From Chryseobacterium sp. (GTDB taxonomy: Bacteria > Bacteroidota > Bacteroidia > Flavobacteriales > Weeksellaceae), in contig NZ_JARBTK010000004.1 in assembly GCF_029240215.1 (NCBI RefSeq), forward strand, positions 186,001-250,000: 64,000 nt of DNA. Reading direction: 5' to 3'. The translations under genes were made by a program, and so were the position numbers. Below are positions 53,968 to 62,869 of the stretch, one piece after another (position 1 is the first letter of the stretch; every line of letters begins with the position of its first letter). The notes under the pieces are model-generated. The model saw nothing but the letters and a program-made list of their open reading frames with translations, ran no database searches and had not been told where the DNA came from.

Positions 53968-55050
53968 TTAATTATTCAGAGAGCGATAAATCAGCAACTG
54001 ATTATTCGTAATTACCTGCTCTCCCTCATTCAAGCCTTCGGAAATGTAAGTCACATCACCTAATTGTTTTAAAACTTTTACTTCTTTCACCTTTACATCA
54101 GTTCTTGATTTGAAAACTACAACGAAACTTCTGTTGTCATCAAAAATCACTGCTTTTGAAGGTGCGGTAAGAGCCATCTTATTTTCTGAACTTGAAACTT
54201 TGATCGTTGCTTTACTTTCAGGAATCAGTAATCCGTTGGAATTATCTAAAACAACTCTTGCCTGCATAGTGTTGGTTTCGGGATCTATTATTTTAAATAT
54301 TTTATCAATTTTCCCGTCAAAAACTTTGTCGGGATAAGACAATGTGGAAACCTGAGCTGTCATTCCGAGACTTATTTTATCAATATCAGATTCATTGACA
54401 TTCATGATAGCCCAAACATTGGTAGTATTGGCAACGTCAAAGATATTTTCGCTTCGGTCGCTTCGCAACTGCATATCTTTGTTGATATTCTTCTGAACAA
54501 TATATCCGCTGATCGGTGCCACAACGCTGTAAAGATTTCCTTTTTTCACATTGTAAACCGTACTCACCGCCGAAGCTCTCTGCATCTGATCCTGCGCTTT
54601 TTGTAACTGGCTTTTTGCTTCCGAAACATCTCTTTCAGTATTCAGTTTCCCTTCATACATTTCTTTTGCGACACGCAGATTGTTTTGTGCAACTACCAAA
54701 TCTGTCTTCGCATCACTCACATCTTTTTGCACTTCTGCCAATTCTGTACTTCGGATTGTTGCGAGAACTTGTCCTTTTTTTACATAATCTCCCAATTCTA
54801 CATTTACGCTCATCACATTTCCGCCAACCAACGGATAAACATCGATGTATGAGTTTCTGTCCGCCGAAATTTTTCCGTAAAAACTGTAAACATCTTCTAT
54901 ATTTCGTTGCTCAACTTTTGCTGTTGTGATTGATTGAAGCATCGTATTGCTCATTTCAAAACCCTTGGATTGCGGTGCTTTCGGGTCTTCTTTTTTGGAA
55001 CAAGAACTTAAAAAAAGTATTGTTAAAACCGATATAATTATATTTTTCAT
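53968..55050 (-). CDS. RND efflux periplasmic adaptor lipoprotein
   Basis: 360-residue membrane-fusion protein of the CzcB/CusB class. Lipobox LSSC (Cys17) followed by SKKED. It has a lipoyl/barrel-sandwich half (GGNVMSVNVELGDYVKKGQVLATI), a long helical hairpin (DAKTDLVVAQNNLRVAKEMYEGKLNTERDVSEAKSQLQKAQDQ region), the second lipoyl half (VVAPISGYIVQKNI) and a beta-barrel (QVSTLSYPDKVFDGKIDKI). No metal-binding Met or His N-terminus is seen. It starts two bases after the TolC-family gene. Confidence 0.9.
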   Translation of the reverse strand: MKNIIISVLTILFLSSCSKKEDPKAPQSKGFEMSNTMLQSITTAKVEQRNIEDVYSFYGKISADRNSYIDVYPLVGGNVMSVNVELGDYVKKGQVLATIRSTELAEVQKDVSDAKTDLVVAQNNLRVAKEMYEGKLNTERDVSEAKSQLQKAQDQMQRASAVSTVYNVKKGNLYSVVAPISGYIVQKNINKDMQLRSDRSENIFDVANTTNVWAIMNVNESDIDKISLGMTAQVSTLSYPDKVFDGKIDKIFKIIDPETNTMQARVVLDNSNGLLIPESKATIKVSSSENKMALTAPSKAVIFDDNRSFVVVFKSRTDVKVKEVKVLKQLGDVTYISEGLNEGEQVITNNQLLIYRSLNN

Positions 55051-55052
55051 TT

Positions 55053-56294
55053 TTAATAAAAAATTTTTGTTTGCACTAATTGACTGAGTTGTTCCGCAGA
55101 CTGAATGAGATCATTTTTCATATCATAAATCTGAAGCGCAGTTTGCCGGTAACTTTCCATGAAGTCTGTGAATTCTATGAGACTTACGTTTCCGTTTCTG
55201 AAGTTTTTCAACATTCCGTTGTAGACTAAGTCAAGATTGTCTAAGTCTGTAGATTTGATTTCCGCTAACTGATCGTATTGATTTTTCCAGATCTGAAAAG
55301 CTGACTGTACTTTTGTTTCGAGATTTAATTTCTGAAAATCTGCGTTTTTTTGATACTGCTGAATTGCATAATTGGCTTTTTCCACATTTCCTTTATTGCT
55401 TTTCCATAAGGGTAAAGGAATTCCGACCATCAGATTGACCTCATTTTTAAAAGTGCCTGAATTTTGATCGTATCCTGCTCCCAAATTTAAATCTGGAACA
55501 TTGAGAGATTTTTGCCATTGTGCGTAAAGCTTACTATTGTCAATCAGTTTTAAATTGAATAAATAATCTGCATTATTTTCGAGTGCTTTCTTTTTCAAAT
55601 CATCTTCTTCTCCGAAAGGTTGTGATGCAAGGATATTTTTAACATCCAAATCAGAAATATCGGGTTCGATGCTTTCCGTAATCCCGGTGAGAACTTTTAG
55701 ATTCTGTTCAAATTCAAGAATATTTTTATTGATTCCAACTTTGTCATTATTTAACTGAATAACAATACTTTGCAACCTCACCTCATCCTTTAATGAAACA
55801 TTCCCTTTGGCTGACTGCACTTTATACGCTTTCAGAAGATCATTCATGTACCCTAGCTGCTTGTTTGTATTTTCAAGCTTCAGTTTTTCATAATAAAGAT
55901 TGTAATAATTGGTATGAAGCTGAGTTCTGAGTTCAACAAGAAGCTGTGAAAACTGAAGCCGAGCCAATTCTTTATTTGACTTTGCAAAAGCGATTTCATT
56001 TTTCTTTTTCCCGCCCATATAAATCAGCTGAGAAACTTCCACGCCTTTTGCTCTGCCCGCATCGAAAGCTCTTCGGTCTTCGGGATTATAAGCATTGACG
56101 TAACCGCTCAGTTGTGGCAATTCCCAGATTTTTGCCTGTAAAATATCTGCGTCGGCAAAATTGATGTTGTACTGTTGGGCAAGAAGCTGAAGATTGTTTT
56201 TCTGAAAGGCATTTTCGCAATCCAAAAGCGACATGTGCTGTTGGGCAGCCATTATAGATGAAATAACAACGAACAGCCCTGCAATTTTGTTCAT
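55053..56294 (-). CDS. TolC-family outer-membrane efflux protein (CzcC-like)
   Basis: 413 residues, exported (signal peptide near residue 17 ending MAAQQ). Two TolC-type coiled-coil repeats: QNLQLLAQQYNINFADADILQAKI and ANYAIQQYQKNADFQKLNLETKVQSAF, each followed by a beta segment. First gene of the tripartite pump operon. It also carries MGGKKKNEIAFAKSNKELAR, characteristic of CzcC-type proteins. The promoter region has TTTAAG direct repeats. Confidence 0.9.
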   Translation of the reverse strand: MNKIAGLFVVISSIMAAQQHMSLLDCENAFQKNNLQLLAQQYNINFADADILQAKIWELPQLSGYVNAYNPEDRRAFDAGRAKGVEVSQLIYMGGKKKNEIAFAKSNKELARLQFSQLLVELRTQLHTNYYNLYYEKLKLENTNKQLGYMNDLLKAYKVQSAKGNVSLKDEVRLQSIVIQLNNDKVGINKNILEFEQNLKVLTGITESIEPDISDLDVKNILASQPFGEEDDLKKKALENNADYLFNLKLIDNSKLYAQWQKSLNVPDLNLGAGYDQNSGTFKNEVNLMVGIPLPLWKSNKGNVEKANYAIQQYQKNADFQKLNLETKVQSAFQIWKNQYDQLAEIKSTDLDNLDLVYNGMLKNFRNGNVSLIEFTDFMESYRQTALQIYDMKNDLIQSAEQLSQLVQTKIFY

Positions 56295-56340
56295 ACTCTC
56301 AAGTTTGATGACAAAAATGCTCCGGCTCGATTAAAACGAA

Positions 56341-56357
56341 CTTAAAGAGGGCTTAAA
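56341..56357 (-). promoter_or_regulatory. OmpR-type direct repeat at the czc promoter
   Basis: On the minus strand TTTAAG occurs twice with an 11-bp start-to-start distance (TTTAAG-N5-TTTAAG). After 21 bp comes CATTTTTG, one base from a -7 box. Tandem hexamers at 11 bp on the -33 side are the usual mode of OmpR/PhoB-family activation. Confidence 0.6.
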
Positions 56358-56432
56358 ATAAAATTAATTTTTAAATGAATAGTGAAAATTTATTGTCTTA
56401 TATTTAGTCATAATTAAAGTATGAATATCCAA

Positions 56433-57272
56433 ATGAAAAATTTATTGATACTGATTAGTATATTGTTGTTCCTTACATCAAATGCTCAGACTCACCGATT
56501 TATCTATGAGTTACAATACAAATACGATTCTACAAGCAAAGATTATCAAAAGGTAAATATGATTTTGGATGTAAGTCCTAAAGATGTAAAATTTTACGGA
56601 AATAATCTTTTGATCTCAGATTCTATTAATAAAAAATTTGGGAATATGGATAACAAAAATATTGATATGACCGGGCAAATTGTAAAAAGAAAATTGGATT
56701 CTTCAGAAAATGAGAATTTCAACAATATAAAATTTGGTTATTATTCATTCAAAACCATTGATAAAATAGACTGGAAAATATCTTCGGAAACCAAGAAAGT
56801 ACAAAATTATACTTTGCAGAAAGCAACAGCAAAATTTGGAGGAAGAAAATGGACGGCATGGTTTAATAAAGAAATTCCTATCAATGAAGGACCTTTCAAA
56901 TTCCGGGGTTTACCGGGTTTGATATTTGAGATTCAGGATGATAAAAAAAATTTTATTTATAATTTAGTTAAAAGTCAGAAAATTAAAGGAATACCTCTTA
57001 CCAATGATTTTCTCGAAAGTAATTTCGGAACTAAAGCTATTCCGGTTTCAGAAAAACAAATACAAAAACTGATGCTCGAATTCTACAATGATCCTTTTGC
57101 TTTTGAAAGAACGAATTTCAGCAAAAACGGCAGCGACCTGCATATCAATATCGGGGGAAAAGAAATTCACAATCTTGAAGAACTCAACGCTGAAACAAAA
57201 AATATGCAAATCATCATTAAAAAATATTATAATCCTTTAGAATTGGATAAAGCGATACATTTCCCCAATTAA
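56433..57272 (+). CDS. GLPGLI-family protein
   Basis: About 279 residues, exported (MKNLLILISILLFLTSNAQ; an ATG four codons upstream is also possible). It carries the name-giving motif FRGLPGLIFEI preceded by WTAWFNKEIPINEGPFK. The family is confined to Bacteroidota and of unknown function; members often neighbour TonB-dependent transporters, peptidases or metal systems. Here it lies between the efflux operon and a two-component system, convergent with the histidine-kinase gene. Confidence 0.92.
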   Translation: MKNLLILISILLFLTSNAQTHRFIYELQYKYDSTSKDYQKVNMILDVSPKDVKFYGNNLLISDSINKKFGNMDNKNIDMTGQIVKRKLDSSENENFNNIKFGYYSFKTIDKIDWKISSETKKVQNYTLQKATAKFGGRKWTAWFNKEIPINEGPFKFRGLPGLIFEIQDDKKNFIYNLVKSQKIKGIPLTNDFLESNFGTKAIPVSEKQIQKLMLEFYNDPFAFERTNFSKNGSDLHINIGGKEIHNLEELNAETKNMQIIIKKYYNPLELDKAIHFPN

Positions 57273-57275
57273 TTT

Positions 57276-58640
57276 TTATTTCCTGAATTCTACCGTAAAA
57301 AAATTATCTCTGTCTGAAACTGATCTGTAAGAAATATTTGCTTTATGATATTCTAGAATACGCTTTACGATTCGTAAACCAAGACCGGAACCGGAAGTAT
57401 TATAAGAATTGCTTCCTCGCATGAAAGCTTCAAATAGTTTTGGCTGCTCCTCTTTTGAAATGGTATTTCCAGAAGAAATAACATCTACAATCAATTGAGA
57501 ATCATTTTCTGTAATTAAGACTTTTACTTCGGAGTCATTAGAGTAAACGGCGGCATTTTTCAATAAATTAATAAAAACGATATCAAGTAAAGATTGAACT
57601 CCCTGAATGGTAAGAAAAGCATATTCCGATTCATTTTCAGAGATGAGAAAATCCATTTTAAGGTTTGGATAGCTTTTTTGTACGCGTTCAAAAGATTCAA
57701 AAATAACCTCATCGATTCTTACTTCTTCATAGATACTCTGAATATTTTCTTTATCAAATTTCGTAAGCAGAAGAAGCGAATTTGTAAGATCAGACAATTG
57801 GTAAACATCTTTCAGCATCTGTTTCAATGCGGAAAGAGTTTCGGGAGAATGTTGTGTAAGTTTAATTAAATTTTCAAGCTGAAACGCCATTCTCGTAATC
57901 GGAGTACGGATCTCATGAGAAGCACTTGCCGTAAAATCTTTCTGTGACTGAAAAACATCGTTTAATCTTACAATCATCGTGTTAAATGACCTTGCAAGAA
58001 TACTAATTTCGTCATTAGAATGCTCTACGGGAATCTGAGTGGTGAGTTTATGCGCTGTAACTTCCGAAATTTCATTATTAAGATCTTCCAGCGGACGCAG
58101 AAATCTTCCCATAAAATAGTAACTGAAAAACCCGATGAGAAGTGTACTCGTGATGTATGCCGTGATCAGAAGATATTTTAAATAATCTAGTTTTGACTGT
58201 CCGTTGGTATCAAAAGCACTTGTGAGAATGTAGTAATTTTCTCCGTTGATGTTTCTTAAAGCGGCATAAACTTCGGGAAATGCTTTTTCGATGTGAATAG
58301 ATTTTTTGCGATCAACTTCTTTCAGCAAATTTTTATCCCAAGTTACTTCTCTGTCTTTTATCGTGCTGTAAATAAGCTCTTTTTTGGAATTAAAAATCAG
58401 AATCGTTTCGTTTAAAAGGATGTTGTCAGAATTTTCATTAAAAAAGATCGGGGCTTCTTCTGCAAAATTTTTAGACTTTGAGATAAAATTGGTTGTAAAA
58501 TCTAATCTGCGTACAAATCTTTCCCTAAATTCTTCTTTCCGGAAATCATTAAAAGAGGCATATACAATGATCAATACAATACCAAAAAGTAATGAAAACG
58601 AAATACTGAGGGTAAGTGCAATTTTCCTTTTTAAAGACAT
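57276..58640 (-). CDS. Sensor histidine kinase
   Basis: 454 residues. Two membrane helices (about 8-28 and 155-178) enclose a periplasmic sensor of roughly 120 residues. HAMP follows, then the dimerisation/phosphoacceptor helix with His at about 241 (SASHEIRTPITRMAF), and the ATPase domain with N box (LLKNAAVYS) and G box (GSGLGLRIVKRIL). It begins on the base after the stop of its response-regulator partner. Proximity to the CzcCBA-like operon suggests metal sensing (CusS/CzcS style); no metal ligands are obvious in the sensor. Confidence 0.92.
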   Translation of the reverse strand: MSLKRKIALTLSISFSLLFGIVLIIVYASFNDFRKEEFRERFVRRLDFTTNFISKSKNFAEEAPIFFNENSDNILLNETILIFNSKKELIYSTIKDREVTWDKNLLKEVDRKKSIHIEKAFPEVYAALRNINGENYYILTSAFDTNGQSKLDYLKYLLITAYITSTLLIGFFSYYFMGRFLRPLEDLNNEISEVTAHKLTTQIPVEHSNDEISILARSFNTMIVRLNDVFQSQKDFTASASHEIRTPITRMAFQLENLIKLTQHSPETLSALKQMLKDVYQLSDLTNSLLLLTKFDKENIQSIYEEVRIDEVIFESFERVQKSYPNLKMDFLISENESEYAFLTIQGVQSLLDIVFINLLKNAAVYSNDSEVKVLITENDSQLIVDVISSGNTISKEEQPKLFEAFMRGSNSYNTSGSGLGLRIVKRILEYHKANISYRSVSDRDNFFTVEFRK

Positions 58641-59321
58641 CTATAAAGGATTTAAATAATATCCGAAACCTGATCGTGTATGAATAAGTTTAACTTTAAA
58701 ATCTTTATCAATTTTTTTTCTTAAAAAATTAATATAGACCTCAACAGTATTGGTATTGGTATTAAAATTATGTTCCCACACGTTTTCTGTGATCTGCTGT
58801 TTCGAAACCGTTCTTCCCTGCGCTTCTGCAAGATATGCTAACAATTGAAATTCTTTAAGTGTCAATGCAATTTCATTTCCTGCTCTGTATACTTTCTGCT
58901 CTGTTTTATTGATAATGAGATCATCAATTCTGATAATATCCTGATCAGAATTTTCGGAAGGTGTTTTCCGTCTTAAAAGAGAATTGATTCTCAAAAGTAG
59001 CTCTTCAAACTGAAAAGGCTTTACCAAATAATCATCTGCCAATCTTGTGAAGGCATCTTTTTTATCGGAAATATCTCCATAAGCTGAAATAATGATAATG
59101 GGGGTATTTTTATCAAACGATCTTATGGTTTGGCAGACATCTAACCCGTTGATCTTTGGAACATTTATATCTAAAAGGTATAAATCATAAGAATTATTTT
59201 TTATTTGGCGAAGAAAGGTTTCTCCGTCATAAATCCTGTCGGTGGTAAATCGGTTTGACTCTAAAAACTTACTCAGTTCTGCCGAGAGAATGAGATCGTC
59301 TTCTAAAAGAAGAATGTGCAT
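58641..59321 (-). CDS. OmpR-family response regulator
   Basis: 226 residues. The receiver has acidic residues LLLEDD, phosphoacceptor Asp at about 51 (LYLLDINVPKINGLD), the switch Ser in IIIISAYGD, and Lys in YLVKPFQ. The C-terminal winged helix is ITLKEFQLLAYLAEAQGRTVSKQQI then VEVYINFLRKKID and IHTRSGFGYYL. The ATG at 59321 is preferred; the TTG before it is redundant. Likely activator of the efflux operon through the TTTAAG repeats at 56341. Confidence 0.93.
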   Translation of the reverse strand: MHILLLEDDLILSAELSKFLESNRFTTDRIYDGETFLRQIKNNSYDLYLLDINVPKINGLDVCQTIRSFDKNTPIIIISAYGDISDKKDAFTRLADDYLVKPFQFEELLLRINSLLRRKTPSENSDQDIIRIDDLIINKTEQKVYRAGNEIALTLKEFQLLAYLAEAQGRTVSKQQITENVWEHNFNTNTNTVEVYINFLRKKIDKDFKVKLIHTRSGFGYYLNPL

Positions 59322-59527
59322 CAAAAAATTATTTGATACGAATTTAACGAAAAAATGATGACGTTGAAAATAGAAACTGTTGAGAATACTGTTACACCCA
59401 AGAAATGTTAACTTAATATGTGCCCAAAAGCTATTGGTTAAAATATTTTAAATTTTCTTTTATGATTTATTAAAATAATATTAAACCTTTACATGATGTT
59501 TCTATCTGATGTTTCAGATTATTTGGT

Positions 59528-60238
59528 TTATTTATATTTTTCTATTACTTTATTCAGATGTGCCTTATATTTTTCACTTATAGGAATTCTTTCATCTCCG
59601 ACCATAAGATTATTTTTCCCGATACTTTGAAGGTATTGAAGCGAAACGATATGCGAATTATGTACCCTGATAAAGTTTTCGGAATCTATTTTTTCCATAA
59701 TAGATTTCATCGTTTGATGTACAATAAGTTTTCGGCTTTCTGTATAAATAATAATATAATCTTTAAGAGCATTAATGCGTTTGATCTCGCTTAAATTCAG
59801 TTTTACATCTTCATTATTGAAACGCACAAAAATAAATGATTCTTTAAGAAAATTCTGAGTGTTTTTCTCCTGTAGAATTTTCGAATTGTTGTGATTTTTA
59901 TAGCTTTTATATATTGCTTTAAGAAATCTCTCAAAAGAAAATGGCTTCAGAAGATAGTCAATCACCCCCATTTCGAAACCCTGTACTGCAGAATCATCAT
60001 AAGCTGTGGTAATGATAACATCAGGAATTTTATTAAAACTTTTTAAAAATTCTATTCCTGAAATATTGGGTAAATTGATATCCAGAAAGATAAGATCAAT
60101 ATTTTCATTTTGCAGAACCTGTATAGTCTCCTGAATGTCATAACAATTTTTCACAAGATTCAGAAAAGGAATTCTTGAGATATATTCTTCAATAACGTGA
60201 TGCGCCAATTCTTCATCGTCAACAATGATGCAATTCAT
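59528..60238 (-). CDS. LytTR response regulator
   Basis: 236 residues. The receiver domain has DDEE and phosphoacceptor Asp53 (LIFLDINLPNISGIEF), and TTAYDDSAVQGFEMGVIDYLLKPFSFERF follows. The C-terminus is a LytTR DNA-binding domain (SFIFVRFNNEDVKLNLSEIKRINAL, then MKSIMEKI and FIRVHNSHIVSL). It sits two bases after its sensor kinase gene. LytTR proteins bind direct repeats; none was found near its own promoter. Confidence 0.94.
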   Translation of the reverse strand: MNCIIVDDEELAHHVIEEYISRIPFLNLVKNCYDIQETIQVLQNENIDLIFLDINLPNISGIEFLKSFNKIPDVIITTAYDDSAVQGFEMGVIDYLLKPFSFERFLKAIYKSYKNHNNSKILQEKNTQNFLKESFIFVRFNNEDVKLNLSEIKRINALKDYIIIYTESRKLIVHQTMKSIMEKIDSENFIRVHNSHIVSLQYLQSIGKNNLMVGDERIPISEKYKAHLNKVIEKYK

Positions 60239-60240
60239 CT

Positions 60241-61284
60241 TTAATTCAATTGAAGTTTTAAATTAATTTTATATTCTGATCCGTTATCATCAATATCCAG
60301 CTTGTATTTCTCCGGATAAAGAAGATGAAGCTTCATTTTAGTATTTTCTACGCCCAATTTACTGTCATCAGATTTTTCATTGTTTTTTCTCTCATAAAAA
60401 TTTCTGATGTCAAAATCCAGCAGTCCGTTTTCCAAAACTATTTTAATATCTAATGGTCCTTTTCTCAAATCGGCATACTTAAATGCATTTTCTACAAAGG
60501 TTAAAAGCAGAAGCGGCTCAATTTCATAAGAATCAAAATTACCATAAAATTTACAATTAATATTATTGAATTTACTAAAACGGATGGATTGTATCTCAAT
60601 GTATTTCTTGATGTTGGTAATTTCGTCATTCAGATTATTCCTTTGCATATTTTTATTATTAAGCACATAGCGCATAATATCAGATAAAATCAGGATAACT
60701 CTGGGGGTATCTTTTGATTGTGTAATGGATAATGAATAAATACTGTTGAGAGCATTAAAAAAGAAATGGGGGTTGATTTGCTCACGCAGAATCTTTAATT
60801 GGCTGGACTGTCTTTCGAATTCGAGAGCACTGATTTTTTTTTTGTTTTCTATCCACTTATCTACAAAGAAAATCAGAGTACTGAAAATAATTGAAAAGAT
60901 TCCTATTCTAAAAAAAATGTCGGAAAAATTGATGCTATTATTAAATGGTTTCATTTTTCCATCTTTCGGAAAATCTTTTGGAAGAAATGGAGGATGTTGT
61001 GGTAACGGCGGCATAAAAACTATCATAAGAGCAATATATACCACAATAAATGAAATCGTGATGATGAGAATTTTTTTAGGAGTCTGCCGAATAATTAAAG
61101 GTAAAAATATATAGTAGTTTATATAAAATAATATTATAGAGACCAGAAATATTTTCAGGTTCATGAGGAGAAGAAAATTTCCGAAAATAGAATAATCCAT
61201 AATCAGTTTAAAGAAAATGAGAATGCTCCAGATAATCCAATGATAAATGTAGGTTGTTTGTATTTGTCGGAAAAATGTTGTCAT
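60241..61284 (-). CDS. LytS-type sensor histidine kinase
   Basis: About 347 residues from the ATG at 61284; the frame extends upstream only with TTG. Four predicted membrane helices occupy the first 160 residues. Then comes the His_kinase domain LREQINPHFFFNALNSIYSLSI with the phosphoacceptor His, and a degenerate ATPase (LLLLTFVENAFKYADLR). Cognate of the LytTR regulator. The stimulus is unknown. Confidence 0.92.
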   Translation of the reverse strand: MTTFFRQIQTTYIYHWIIWSILIFFKLIMDYSIFGNFLLLMNLKIFLVSIILFYINYYIFLPLIIRQTPKKILIITISFIVVYIALMIVFMPPLPQHPPFLPKDFPKDGKMKPFNNSINFSDIFFRIGIFSIIFSTLIFFVDKWIENKKKISALEFERQSSQLKILREQINPHFFFNALNSIYSLSITQSKDTPRVILILSDIMRYVLNNKNMQRNNLNDEITNIKKYIEIQSIRFSKFNNINCKFYGNFDSYEIEPLLLLTFVENAFKYADLRKGPLDIKIVLENGLLDFDIRNFYERKNNEKSDDSKLGVENTKMKLHLLYPEKYKLDIDDNGSEYKINLKLQLN

Positions 61285-61360
61285 AAAATTGTATCTATTT
61301 GTTTTCTGCACAAATTCCCTCAATAAAATATTGAAGGAATTTTCATTGTAATTAAAGTAT

Positions 61361-61672
61361 CTAATATGCTATCTTCATAGAATCCAGTTCATGTATAGAA
61401 ATTTTCGGGAATGAATATTTTTTTATTTTAACTACAACAAGATCTGCGGTCTTTTGTGCATCTTTTTCATATTTAAAACTTTTTTCTCCCTGTATTGCAG
61501 GAATGTAAGGCTGATTGATGATGACCTTTTGTTTTTTTAAGATTTGATACCCATATCCTGAATTTTGTTTGGTAATTTTAATTTGCAGATTACTACTGTG
61601 CTTCTTTTCGCAGCTCATCAACAAAATCCCTGTGCAGAAGAGTAATTTCCAAAGTTTTTTAATCATCATCAT
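61361..61672 (-). CDS. DUF4907 lipoprotein
   Basis: About 104 residues. The start is taken at 61672 (MMMIKKLWKLLF), overlapping the kelch gene's end; the longer frame is a read-through. Lipobox MSC then EKKH. The DUF4907 domain is KITKQNSGYGYQILKKQKVIINQPYIP-like, with KDAQKTADLVVVKIKKYSFPKISIHELDSM. The family usually follows a kelch protein, as here. Role unknown. Confidence 0.85.
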   Translation of the reverse strand: MMMIKKLWKLLFCTGILLMSCEKKHSSNLQIKITKQNSGYGYQILKKQKVIINQPYIPAIQGEKSFKYEKDAQKTADLVVVKIKKYSFPKISIHELDSMKIAY

Positions 61673-62642
61673 TTTCACTTTCGTTTGGATGAAATACCCA
61701 GATATCATCAAAATAAGATGAGCCACTATTTCCTGTAAGTACATAGCCGTAATTTCCTAATGAAAATGCGCATGCACTTTCTCTGGAAGACCCTTCAAAC
61801 GATGTTCTTTCCGTCCAGTCATTCGTAGAAGGATTGTATTCCCAGGTTGTACTTCCTACTCCACTAGAAGATCCTGTAGAAACATATCCTAATCCTCCTG
61901 CTGCAAAAGCGGCCGTCGAAACACGGTTTTGAGAATCATCATCATTGCTGGTATCTACTTTTCTTGCCCATGTCTCGGAGGAGGGATCAAATGCCCAGAA
62001 ATCTGAAACCAGACTTCCGTTATTGCTTCCAAATCCTACATAGGCTATATTATTGATCACAAATACAGCACCATCTCTTCTCTTGGAGCCCCCCAAACTT
62101 GTCATCGTACTCCATGATGCATCAGACTCACTGTATTTATAAAAATCCTTTAGCTCACTTCCGTCATATCCTGTTCCTACATATCCTTTATTCTCTATCC
62201 CGAAAGCCAAAGCTGAATATCTCCCTGTTCCAGGAAAATCGTCGATTTGGCTCCATGAATTGGATGAAGGATCATATTTATAAAAATCTTTCAATTTATT
62301 CAATCCATCATATCCTGTTCCTACATAACCATACGAATTGGTAGCAAAACCTACTGCAGAACTTCTTTTTGATCCTAAAAAGTCTGCTTTTTGAGTCCAA
62401 GCGTTCAGGTTAGGATCATAGCTCCACAAATCATTATAATAAAATTCTCCATCATATCCTCCTGTGATATATCCTTTTCCGTTTACAACAAATGCAGACG
62501 CATTGGAGCGGGGCTTACCATCCATATCCGAAACTCTTATCCAGTTTCCTATTAGTTCATCTTCATCATCATCATTTCGACAACTTAATACTAAAAAAGT
62601 TCCTACAAGAGTAAGAGCCAAGATTGAAAGTTTACTGTTCAT
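61659..62642 (-). CDS. Kelch-repeat lipoprotein
   Basis: About 327 residues, lipobox LSC followed by RNDDDEDE (a surface-export-like acidic signal). Six kelch-type repeats of 45-50 residues follow, each with GKGYITGGYDG- or GYVGTGYDG-like glycines, then LWSYDPNLNAWTQ- or FYKYDPSSNSWSQ-like segments, and finally a C-terminal acidic SENDDD. It should form a six-bladed propeller on the outer membrane. The start at 62642 is chosen for its MNSKLSILALTL signal. Divergent from the DUF4270 gene. Confidence 0.88.
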   Translation of the reverse strand: MNSKLSILALTLVGTFLVLSCRNDDDEDELIGNWIRVSDMDGKPRSNASAFVVNGKGYITGGYDGEFYYNDLWSYDPNLNAWTQKADFLGSKRSSAVGFATNSYGYVGTGYDGLNKLKDFYKYDPSSNSWSQIDDFPGTGRYSALAFGIENKGYVGTGYDGSELKDFYKYSESDASWSTMTSLGGSKRRDGAVFVINNIAYVGFGSNNGSLVSDFWAFDPSSETWARKVDTSNDDDSQNRVSTAAFAAGGLGYVSTGSSSGVGSTTWEYNPSTNDWTERTSFEGSSRESACAFSLGNYGYVLTGNSGSSYFDDIWVFHPNESENDDD

Positions 62643-62771
62643 TATTCCTTCTTTTTTGTGCAAAAGAATTCTATTCTTACGTACCGTAAAAATTTTTTAG
62701 ACGAATCGCTGCTTTTTATAGTCAATTGCCGTACTTTCTCTGATGGTTGACAAATCTCTTTAAAATTAATC

Positions 62772-62789
62772 ATTTATCTAAAGATAAAT
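62772..62789. promoter_or_regulatory. 18-bp palindrome in divergent spacer
   Basis: ATTTATCT-AA-AGATAAAT is an exact inverted repeat between the kelch and DUF4270 genes, 60-100 bp before both predicted transcripts. It is a candidate operator shared by the pair. Confidence 0.4.
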
Positions 62790-62852
62790 TGGTTTTGTCT
62801 AAAACTAATAACGAAAGGGAGAATAAATTTTATCCTCACTGCATCTTTACTA

Positions 62853-62860
62853 TATGTTTG
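62853..62860 (+). promoter_or_regulatory. -7 box of the DUF4270 gene
   Basis: TATGTTTG matches TAnnTTTG and lies 10 bp before the ATG at 62870, implying an almost leaderless mRNA. Confidence 0.5.
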
Positions 62861-62869
62861 CAAAAAAAA

